NCBI GenBank assembly: GCA_002308095.1
Contig: DBUV01000006.1
Coordinates: 1,654 to 7,765 of the forward strand
Reading direction: 5' to 3'
DNA length: 6,112 nucleotides
Origin: Acidimicrobiia bacterium UBA1281
GTDB lineage: Bacteria; Actinomycetota; Acidimicrobiia; Actinomarinales; Actinomarinaceae
Shown here in pieces: positions 1 through 6,112 of the stretch. Every line of letters starts with the position of its first letter. Positions within the stretch are counted from its first letter, which is position 1. Made by a program: the position numbers and the translations under genes. The notes under the pieces were generated by a model. The model worked only from the letters and a program-made list of their open reading frames with translations. It had not been told where the DNA came from and did no database searches.

Positions 1-42
1 TTCTTCAGCTTCTGCGTAAAATACGTTTAAATTTAAAGTCAT
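1..42 (-). CDS. atpF: F-type ATP synthase Fo subunit b, N-terminal 14 codons only (partial at window edge)
   Basis: An ATG at 42-40 opens a frame that stays open to the window edge and reads MTLNLNVFYAEAEE. It is preceded by an AGGA ribosome binding site 7 bases upstream that overlaps the atpE stop codon. Subunit b is the peripheral stalk protein that holds the F1 head against subunit a. Its gene directly follows atpE in nearly all bacterial atp operons. The short leader ending in acidic residues before the expected membrane helix is like the starts of actinobacterial b subunits. The membrane anchor and coiled coil lie outside the window, so identity rests on position, start signal and this short N-terminus. 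Confidence 0.75.
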   Translation of the reverse strand, partial: MTLNLNVFYAEAEE

Positions 43-51
43 TAGTAAATC

Positions 52-1059
<1,008 letters not shown>

Positions 1060-1076
<17 letters not shown>

Positions 1077-1464
1077 TTGCCCAATCTAAATCTGTGTCTT
1101 TTCTCTTAATAACCATAGCCATTTCTAAAAATAACATGCTTAAAAAAACAATTGGCACTGTCAGTGACATTGCCATTTCATCAATAGGATATATGTTTCT
1201 GAATAATAAGAGAAACCCAAATATGTAAATTAATCTCACTACATAACCAAATAATGCTGAAAAATAATAAAAATTTAAGGAAATCTTTGCCGCGAAAGAC
1301 ATCAAAAAAGCACCCAAATAAAATCCTGAAGCAACAATTAAACCTGAGACTAATGAGGTAACCATTGACTCTGTAGACTTAATCAAAAAGAAAAGTGGAA
1401 CAATTGTATAAATTGGTATTGAACGTTTTAACATACGCGTAGCTAGAACTAGTTCAACGTTCAT
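1060..1464 (-). CDS. atpI: AtpI-like ATP synthase accessory membrane protein
   Basis: A 134-residue protein with four predicted membrane helices (about 15-29, 34-56, 70-89 and 99-119) and a short charged C-terminal tail (KRKDTDLD and beyond). Size, topology and position directly before atpB match AtpI, a poorly conserved protein proposed to help c-ring assembly and, in alkaliphilic Bacillus, to act with AtpZ in divalent cation handling. I see no diagnostic motif, so the call leans on context. The start is firm: ATG at 1464 shares one base with the upstream stop (TAATG) and has an AGAAGG ribosome binding site 6 bases away. The 3' end overlaps atpB by 17 bases. A different small membrane protein recruited to this position is possible but less likely. 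Confidence 0.7.
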
Positions 1465-1667
1465 TATTTACCTTCTATCTTTTTTGAGATCTGCCACATT
1501 CTCCTTGAACCATCATAGATTCCAATTAAAACAAATATAATTACAGGAACAGGTTCATAACCTATAAAGTACTGTATTAGTAACCCAACCAAAAGACCGC
1601 TAATTATTGAAGTTGAAAAAGAACTTACTGGTCCAAAATCTTGTAAATTGAGACTATTTTTAGCCAT
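1464..1667 (-). CDS. atpZ: AtpZ-like small membrane protein of the atp operon
   Basis: A 67-residue protein with two membrane helices (about 18-36 and 39-51) joined by a very short turn, and a basic tail ([10 protein letters not shown]). The pattern of a phenylalanine-rich entry, a small-residue helix (ISGLLVGLL), a short loop and then GIYDGSRR before a basic end is that of the AtpZ/AtpI-related family found just before atp operons. Its role is thought to be in assembly of the Fo sector together with AtpI, but is not well settled. It overlaps the end of glyA by 8 bases and abuts the AtpI-like gene through TAATG. No clear Shine-Dalgarno precedes the ATG, so it probably depends on coupling to glyA. 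Family assignment is by pattern and context only. Confidence 0.62.
   Translation of the reverse strand: MAKNSLNLQDFGPVSSFSTSIISGLLVGLLIQYFIGYEPVPVIIFVLIGIYDGSRRMWQISKKIEGK
1471..1476 (-). promoter_or_regulatory. Ribosome binding site of the atpI-like gene
   Basis: AGAAGG on the minus strand, 6 bases upstream of the ATG at 1464. It lies inside the last codons of the AtpZ-like gene. It supports the TAATG start over any internal Met. Confidence 0.6.
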
Positions 1668-2922
1668 ATGGCTGATATGAAACTGCCAGATCGCTTACCT
1701 GGTCTTTAAGACTAACTAGTGCCAATTCGTCATCTCTGTTTTTTAAAATATTTGATATAAGCTGACCAACTTCGGTAAGCTGTTCTTCCTTCATGCCACA
1801 GGTTGTAACAGCTGGCGTACCCATTCTGATTCCTGATGTCACAAATGGAGACCTGGTATCAAAAGGAATTGCATTTCTATTTAACGTAATGCCCATTTCG
1901 TTTAGGAGGATGCCTGCATCTTTCCCAGTAAGCTCAGAGTCCACACTTTGTGTATCAACTAATACAATATGATTTGTAGTACTCCCACTTACAACCCTTA
2001 ACCCCTCTGTAGTAAAGGAATCAGCTAATGCTTTTGCATTTTTTAAAATCTGTTGAGCATATAATTTGAAATCATCAGATAATGCCTCTTTAAAACAAAC
2101 AGCCTTGGCAGCTATCTGATTATTTATTGCACCTCCTTGAGCACCTGGAAAAATATTTTTATCCACATCTTTTGCAAATTTTTCTTTGGATAAGATCAGT
2201 CCTCCCCTGGGTCCTCTAAGGGCTTTATGGGTAGTAGCAGTAACAACATCTGCATACTGCATTGGATTCTCCACTACCTTTCCAGCAACCAAACCAATAA
2301 AATGTGCTGCATCGACCATGAATGTAGCACCAATTGAATCTGCAATTTCTCTAAATGCTTTAAAGTCTAAATCTTGAGAATAAGATGAGTAACCTGCAAT
2401 TAACAATTTGGGCTTATGTTCATGTGCTAATCTCTCGACCTCTAACATATCGATTAATTCTGTATCTTTGTCTAACCCATAGCCAATGAAATTGTACATA
2501 CGACCAGAAAAATTAACAGGTGAACCGTGTGTTAAGTGACCGCCTTGATCAAGATTCATTCCCATAACTGTATCCCCTGCTTCTAGCAACTGGAGATATA
2601 CGGCCATATTTGCAGATGAACCCGAATGAGGCTGTACATTAGCGTGGTCAGCTTCAAACAGTTCACAGGCTCTGTCTATTGCCAATTGTTCAATTTCATC
2701 AATAGTTGCACACCCTTCGTAATACCTTCTTCCGGGAAATCCCTCAGAGTATTTGTTGGTTAAAACCGAACCCGATGCTTCCATAACTGCTTGTGAAGCG
2801 AAGTTTTCAGAGGCTATTAAATGTATGTGTGAATTTTGTCTTTCTAAATCTTCTGAAATTAAATCTGATATTTCACTATCAACATCAGATAATTTTTTTT
2901 GTGATGCACCATTATTACTCAT
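1660..2922 (-). CDS. glyA: Serine hydroxymethyltransferase (PLP enzyme)
   Basis: This cytoplasmic enzyme converts serine and tetrahydrofolate to glycine and 5,10-methylene-tetrahydrofolate, the main one-carbon source. The 420-residue protein is full length. Signature stretches run in order: the substrate segment LIASEN (35-40), NKYSEG with RRYYEG (56-70), QPHSGSSAN (97-105), HLTHGSPVN (129-137), the PLP-contacting VDAAH (203-207), the PLP-binding Lys233 in [12 protein letters not shown], and Arg366 in SGIRMGTPA, equivalent to the carboxylate-binding Arg363 of E. coli. [11 protein letters not shown] replaces the E. coli-type DMAHVAGL, a lineage variant that keeps Asp and His. The start ATG lies 9 bases after the tsaC stop with an AGGA site 7 bases upstream. 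The end overlaps the next gene by 8 bases. A run of eight A's falls at codons 8-10. glyA beside the atp operon is an actinobacterial arrangement. Confidence 0.98.
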   Translation of the reverse strand: MSNNGASQKKLSDVDSEISDLISEDLERQNSHIHLIASENFASQAVMEASGSVLTNKYSEGFPGRRYYEGCATIDEIEQLAIDRACELFEADHANVQPHSGSSANMAVYLQLLEAGDTVMGMNLDQGGHLTHGSPVNFSGRMYNFIGYGLDKDTELIDMLEVERLAHEHKPKLLIAGYSSYSQDLDFKAFREIADSIGATFMVDAAHFIGLVAGKVVENPMQYADVVTATTHKALRGPRGGLILSKEKFAKDVDKNIFPGAQGGAINNQIAAKAVCFKEALSDDFKLYAQQILKNAKALADSFTTEGLRVVSGSTTNHIVLVDTQSVDSELTGKDAGILLNEMGITLNRNAIPFDTRSPFVTSGIRMGTPAVTTCGMKEEQLTEVGQLISNILKNRDDELALVSLKDQVSDLAVSYQPYG

Positions 2923-2929
2923 AACTATA

Positions 2930-2933
2930 TCCT
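2930..2933 (-). promoter_or_regulatory. Ribosome binding site of glyA
   Basis: AGGA on the minus strand, 7 bases upstream of the glyA ATG. Its first two bases are the last two of the tsaC stop codon TAG, so the site is reached by ribosomes finishing tsaC. Confidence 0.6.
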
Positions 2934-3519
2934 AACAGTAAGTTGGTGGCCATTTTAGTGGACCCTGCCTTAATATTTCTCCACCATCAACCCTGAGGTC
3001 CACAACAGTTGATCCCTCACCATGTGTTGCCTGTCCTTCTATGTATGCTTTTACAGATTCTCCGAATATTTTTTTAGCTTCAATGTGGTTTACAGCTTCT
3101 TCCATACCAGATTTATTTGCACTTGTAACTGCTAAGGGCCCCGTCTCTTTCAATAATTCTAATGCTAATGAATTTTCTGGAACTCTGATTCCAATAGAGT
3201 TAGGATTAGTGGTACCAACTCCAGAAGGAAAAATGTTTTTAACTTCCACAACAACTGTCAAAGGGCCAGGCCAGTAAAGTTCTACTACTTCGGGTATTTC
3301 TGTATGGATATCCAGTTTGTGTAATTCTGCAAAAGAATGAACAAGAAGCGATATGGGTTTAGAATCATCTCTTTCTTTTATTTCAAATAGGTTGTCGACA
3401 GCCTTTTGAGAAAAAGGATTTACCCCTATGCCGTATACCGTTTCTGTTGGAATTCCTACAATGGAATCATTTTTAAGATGTTCAACTGCAATCTGTAATT
3501 TATCTTGTTGCAAAAACAT
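2932..3519 (-). CDS. tsaC: L-threonylcarbamoyladenylate synthase (YrdC/Sua5-type, short form)
   Basis: It makes threonylcarbamoyl-AMP from threonine, bicarbonate and ATP, the donor for the t6A37 modification of ANN-decoding tRNAs. The 195 residues are a single YrdC domain. The motifs in order are PTETVYG (24-30), KERDDSKP (48-55), WPGPLT (83-88), IRVPEN (111-116), TSANKSG (132-138), STVVDL (170-175) and ILRQGP (182-187). The extra C-terminal Sua5 domain of longer relatives (about 340 residues) is absent, so this is the TsaC-like short form. The ATG start overlaps the end of prmC by 20 bases, the longest overlap in the window, with only a weak GAGAG site before it. The PTETVYG motif sits 23 residues in, as usual for the family, which supports this start. 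Its place after prmC is conserved in Actinobacteria and Firmicutes. Confidence 0.96.
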   Translation of the reverse strand: MFLQQDKLQIAVEHLKNDSIVGIPTETVYGIGVNPFSQKAVDNLFEIKERDDSKPISLLVHSFAELHKLDIHTEIPEVVELYWPGPLTVVVEVKNIFPSGVGTTNPNSIGIRVPENSLALELLKETGPLAVTSANKSGMEEAVNHIEAKKIFGESVKAYIEGQATHGEGSTVVDLRVDGGEILRQGPLKWPPTYC

Positions 3520-4249
3520 ATCTATCTCTCTCAGCTAGGTCTTGATATAATTTTACTTCTTTCCAATTAGAAAATAAATCTAAGGTTTTTTTTGATTTAG
3601 TAGAGTCAATTTCAAGACAAAGCATTAAATTAGTTAGTTTTTTGTTTTCTATTTCTTTTATTAATTTAGATATTACTTCTAGACCATCTTCTCCGCCGTT
3701 TAATGCAAGTAACGGTTCATAATCTATTACTTCTTTGTCGAGACCCACAAGATTTTCTTCTGGAATATAGGGTAAATTTGCAATTATTACGTCTAAATCA
3801 CTTGTGTCTACATTCCCAAGTAAATCAGAATGATAAAAATTGACTGCTAAAGAATTTAATTGTGCATTTTCAATTGCAATGCTTAGTGCTTCCTGAGATA
3901 CATCTACACCCGAGACTTCAGAGTTAGGATATAATGCTTTCATCATCAGGGCAATACACCCAGATCCAGTACCTACATCCAGAATGCTTTTTGGATTATT
4001 AGTATTTTCTTTAATTAATTCAATAAGAAATTCTGTCTCTGGACGAGGGATAAGACATCTCTGATCTACTTTTAACTGGATAGTGTAGAAAGGAACGTAC
4101 TCTTCAATATATTGAAGAGGTTCGTGGTTTAACCTTCTGGTTAATAAGCTTTTATATTCTTGTTCATAGTCGGTAGTTGAACCTTTTATTTCTTTTGCCT
4201 TTTCACGGAGACGTGCAAGTTCGTACTCAGGTATGTTTCTAATGTCCAC
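3500..4249 (-). CDS. prmC: Peptide chain release factor N5-glutamine methyltransferase (HemK family)
   Basis: PrmC uses S-adenosylmethionine to methylate the Gln of the GGQ motif in release factors. Its substrate RF1 is encoded one base upstream. Visible signatures are RRLNHEPLQYI (38-48), IPRPETE (67-73), the SAM-binding DVGTGSGCIAL (91-101), the acidic VDVS (115-118), the catalytic NLPY (158-161), YEPLLALNGGEDGL (177-190) and the C-terminal LAERDRYVFA. Most family members have NPPY; the second-position Leu is a variant that keeps the Asn and Tyr. At 249 residues it is shorter than E. coli PrmC (277), and the loss is in the N-terminal substrate-binding domain. The start is GTG: an in-frame TAG at 4261-4259 rules out an earlier start, and the TAA-C-GTG junction with prfA suggests coupled translation. 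A weak AGAAG site lies 6 bases before it. Confidence 0.95.
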   Translation of the reverse strand: MDIRNIPEYELARLREKAKEIKGSTTDYEQEYKSLLTRRLNHEPLQYIEEYVPFYTIQLKVDQRCLIPRPETEFLIELIKENTNNPKSILDVGTGSGCIALMMKALYPNSEVSGVDVSQEALSIAIENAQLNSLAVNFYHSDLLGNVDTSDLDVIIANLPYIPEENLVGLDKEVIDYEPLLALNGGEDGLEVISKLIKEIENKKLTNLMLCLEIDSTKSKKTLDLFSNWKEVKLYQDLAERDRYVFATR

Positions 4250-4250
4250 G

Positions 4251-5333
4251 TTATTCTTCTAAGTTTGCTAAACGCGCAGTTTCATGATCTGCAATTAAAG
4301 CATTCACAAAGTCTTCTAAATCACCGTCTAGTACCTGATCAAGCCTTTTAATTGTGAGATTAATTCGATGATCAGAAACCCTGTTATCTTTATAGTTATA
4401 CGTTCTAATTTTATCTGATCGTTCACCAGAACCAACCTGTTCTTTTCTATCCTTAGCTCTTTCTGCAGCAGCTTCGTCCTGTCTTGTTTTTAATAAGCGA
4501 GCTCTTAAAATTCTCATAGCTTGGTTTTTATTCTTTAACTGAGATTTTTCATCTTGACTAGTAACTACAAGACCGGTAGGAATATGTGTAATTCTTACTG
4601 CGGAATCTGTAGTATTAACACTTTGCCCTCCTGGTCCACTTGACCTGTAAACGTCTATTTTTAAATCGTTTGCAGCAATGCTTAAGTCCACTTCCTCCGC
4701 CTCTGGAAGCACTGCGACTGTAGCAATTGAAGTATGTACTCTTCCTTGTGACTCAGTTTTAGGAATGCGTTGTACTCGATGTGCTCCGGCTTCAAATTTT
4801 AATTTTGAATAAACTCCTTTTGACTTAATAGAAAAAATTATTTTATTGTAGCCGCCTTGATCTGAAGCGGTAAGTTCTATCGGTTCAACATTCCAAGTAT
4901 TTCTTTCAGCAAAACGGGTATACATTTTGTACAAGTCACCAACCCAAATAGCAGCTTCCTCTCCTCCTGCTCCTGGCCTAATTTCAACAAGTACATCTTT
5001 TTCATCCAAAGGATCTTTTGGCAATAACGCTATTTTTATATTTTCAGTTAAATCCTCTATAGATGTTTTTGATTCGCTCATAATTGTTTCTAATTCAATT
5101 TTCATTTCTGAATCCTGTTCTGACTTAAGCATTTCTTCGGCATCAGCTATATCACCATTAAGGGTTCTCCACTGGTTGAACAAAACTACAATTGCACTCA
5201 CGTCACTATGTCTTTTTGCTAACTCAGCATAGGCATTTGGATCAGAAGAGATATCCATTTTTTGAAGTTCTAATTCTATTTCTTCTAACGAACCTTCTAA
5301 AGCAGTTAACTTCTCTACTAATGCTTTATCCAT
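4251..5333 (-). CDS. prfA: Peptide chain release factor 1
   Basis: RF1 recognises UAA and UAG stop codons in the ribosomal A site and triggers peptide release. The 360-residue protein is the normal family length. It has an N-terminal helical region (about 1-105), the conserved RPGAGGEEA (119-127), the codon-recognition P-x-T tripeptide as PKT (191-193) in the IPKTESQGRVHTS stretch, and the catalytic GGQ (235-237) in SSGPGGQSVNTTDSAV. P-x-T identifies RF1 rather than RF2, which carries SPF. The C-terminal GERSDKIRTYNYKDNRVSDHR (303-323) is also typical of the family. The ATG overlaps the end of the DUF1385 gene by 8 bases and has an AAAGGAA site 7 bases upstream. The gene is followed after one base by prmC, which modifies Gln237. 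Confidence 0.98.
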   Translation of the reverse strand: MDKALVEKLTALEGSLEEIELELQKMDISSDPNAYAELAKRHSDVSAIVVLFNQWRTLNGDIADAEEMLKSEQDSEMKIELETIMSESKTSIEDLTENIKIALLPKDPLDEKDVLVEIRPGAGGEEAAIWVGDLYKMYTRFAERNTWNVEPIELTASDQGGYNKIIFSIKSKGVYSKLKFEAGAHRVQRIPKTESQGRVHTSIATVAVLPEAEEVDLSIAANDLKIDVYRSSGPGGQSVNTTDSAVRITHIPTGLVVTSQDEKSQLKNKNQAMRILRARLLKTRQDEAAAERAKDRKEQVGSGERSDKIRTYNYKDNRVSDHRINLTIKRLDQVLDGDLEDFVNALIADHETARLANLEE

Positions 5334-6112
5334 TTAAAACTTCCTTTGAGTTAGATAGTAGCTCATCAAAATTATCAGTATCTTCACTATGTTTAATACA
5401 ATTCGCCATGGATATGATAGCTACTTCAATCTGCTGATCATTTGGTTTTTTTGTCGTAATTTTCTGAGTCCATAACCCTGGAGTTGAAAATATTTTAGCA
5501 ATTACGGATTCACTATTTTTGAAATTAAATTTCAAAATTTCATACGAAATCATTGCAACTACAAATACATGTAGCAACCTTGTTACGAGTGTAAGAAATA
5601 TATTTAGGGTTGGGATTAGCGGAAGAGTTAACAAACTAACAAATACGATTAAGAAGATAAAGGCGGTCCCACATCTAATGTGTTCTTTTGGATATCTCTT
5701 TACATTACTCATTTCCAATGATCGATCTGACTCATAAGAGGCAATCGTCATATGCTCAGCACCATGGTATTCAAACAGTTCTTGTGCATCTTTTGTTTTA
5801 CCAACCAAATAGATATAGGTTATTACAATTACACCCCTAAGAATTCCCTCTGAGAATCCTTTATTGATTTGACTCAAATCTAATAGGTCAATTAATAATC
5901 TAGGACCAACTATCAGAAGACTTAAAATAGATACAAGAAGTAATGAAGTTGTAATCTTCGCTAAAAAAGTCTCTTCTTCTTGTTCTCCATAATATAAGGT
6001 GTCAGAAAGTGATATTCCTTTATATCCCACAAATAATGAATCGACTAATGCTGCAATTCCTCTAATAAGAGGTAATTTCCAAAAACCATCTCGCTGAGTT
6101 AAGGGAACCCTG
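5326..6112 (-). CDS. DUF1385 (YqhQ-like) membrane protein, 5' end outside window
   Basis: A polytopic membrane protein of the DUF1385 family; its molecular function is not established to my knowledge. The frame is open to the window edge and gives 261 residues. The true start lies upstream: residues 12-27 (KLPLIRGIAALVDSLF) are a conserved part of the family, so the GTG at 6030 is internal and not the start. Hydrophobic segments lie near residues 53-71, 91-104, 148-167 and 172-194. The hallmark is YHGAEHMTIASYE (115-127) followed by VKRYPKEHIRCGTAF (137-151), a His/Glu/Cys-rich loop suggestive of metal or ligand binding (inference). The C-terminal stretch with ITTKKPNDQQIEVAI is also conserved. 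Relative to the family about 40-50 N-terminal residues are missing. The gene overlaps prfA by 8 bases. DUF1385 commonly sits beside rpmE, prfA and prmC in Gram-positives, so rpmE may lie just upstream. Confidence 0.92.
   Translation of the reverse strand, partial: RVPLTQRDGFWKLPLIRGIAALVDSLFVGYKGISLSDTLYYGEQEEETFLAKITTSLLLVSILSLLIVGPRLLIDLLDLSQINKGFSEGILRGVIVITYIYLVGKTKDAQELFEYHGAEHMTIASYESDRSLEMSNVKRYPKEHIRCGTAFIFLIVFVSLLTLPLIPTLNIFLTLVTRLLHVFVVAMISYEILKFNFKNSESVIAKIFSTPGLWTQKITTKKPNDQQIEVAIISMANCIKHSEDTDNFDELLSNSKEVLNG
5341..5346 (-). promoter_or_regulatory. Ribosome binding site of prfA
   Basis: AAGGAA on the minus strand, 7 bases upstream of the prfA ATG. It lies within the last codons of the DUF1385 gene. 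It is one of the better sites in the window and decides the prfA start. Confidence 0.65.

Noticed and set aside
2923..2931. tsaC-glyA gap as a site for a promoter or a glycine- or purine-responsive control element
   Set aside because: The gap is 9 bases and is fully occupied by the glyA ribosome binding region; there is no space for a riboswitch or operator.
3256..3261. TTGACA on the minus strand inside tsaC as a possible -35 box for glyA and atp genes
   Set aside because: About 17 bases downstream the sequence reads AAACAT, a poor -10 element, and the box lies inside conserved coding sequence more than 300 bases from glyA.
2186..3277. Three plus-strand open frames (2186-2377, 2753-2935, 3041-3277) opposite glyA and tsaC
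   Set aside because: Each is mirrored by a highly conserved minus-strand protein, including PLP and YrdC motifs, so the antisense frames are incidental.
4927..5232. Plus-strand open frame of 101 codons antisense to prfA
   Set aside because: It lies wholly opposite prfA, has low-complexity Ser/Ile-rich content expected from an antisense frame, no Shine-Dalgarno I can see and no recognisable domain.
5192..5737. Two plus-strand open frames (5192-5437 and 5519-5737) opposite the DUF1385 gene and the start of prfA
   Set aside because: Both are antisense shadows of well-supported conserved genes and show no family features of their own.

Overview
The window is one unbroken run of ten genes, all on the minus strand. 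It is AT-rich and there is no intergenic gap longer than about 14 bases. Gene order and protein features point to a bacterium of the actinobacterial lineage. A DUF1385 gene next to prfA-prmC-tsaC, followed by glyA and then the ATP synthase operon, is the arrangement known from Actinobacteria (Streptomyces-type order: rho, rpmE, prfA, prmC, sua5, glyA, rfe, atpIBEFHAGDC). The AT-rich sequence, compact proteins and overlapping genes suggest a small-genome, low-GC member such as the marine Actinomarinales/Acidimicrobiia type. That placement is inference from synteny and composition, not from a search.

In transcription order (high to low coordinates) the layout is as follows. (1) 6112-5326: 3' part of a DUF1385 (YqhQ-like) membrane protein whose start lies outside the window. 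(2) 5333-4251: prfA, release factor 1. (3) 4249-3500: prmC, the release-factor glutamine methyltransferase. (4) 3519-2932: tsaC/ywlC-type threonylcarbamoyl-AMP synthase. (5) 2922-1660: glyA, serine hydroxymethyltransferase. (6) 1667-1464: a 67-residue AtpZ-like membrane protein. (7) 1464-1060: an AtpI-like four-helix membrane protein. (8) 1076-270: atpB, Fo subunit a. (9) 255-52: atpE, Fo subunit c. (10) 42-1: the first 14 codons of atpF, Fo subunit b, cut by the window edge.

The first half is a translation-quality block. RF1 terminates at UAA/UAG, PrmC methylates the Gln of the RF1 GGQ motif, and TsaC makes the activated precursor of tRNA t6A37. GlyA supplies one-carbon units and glycine. 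The second half is the membrane (Fo) part of a proton-type F-ATP synthase with its two accessory genes. Neighbouring genes overlap by 1-20 bases or lie 1-14 bases apart, so translational coupling along one long mRNA is likely. I found no credible internal promoter or terminator, no RNA gene, repeat, mobile element or CRISPR array. This is a core housekeeping region and I see no new defence, mobile or biosynthetic system in it. The points worth a look are details: the rfe gene usually found between glyA and atpI in actinobacteria is absent, PrmC is short with an NLPY catalytic motif, subunit a carries the swapped His/Glu pair, and Shine-Dalgarno strength is graded along the operon.
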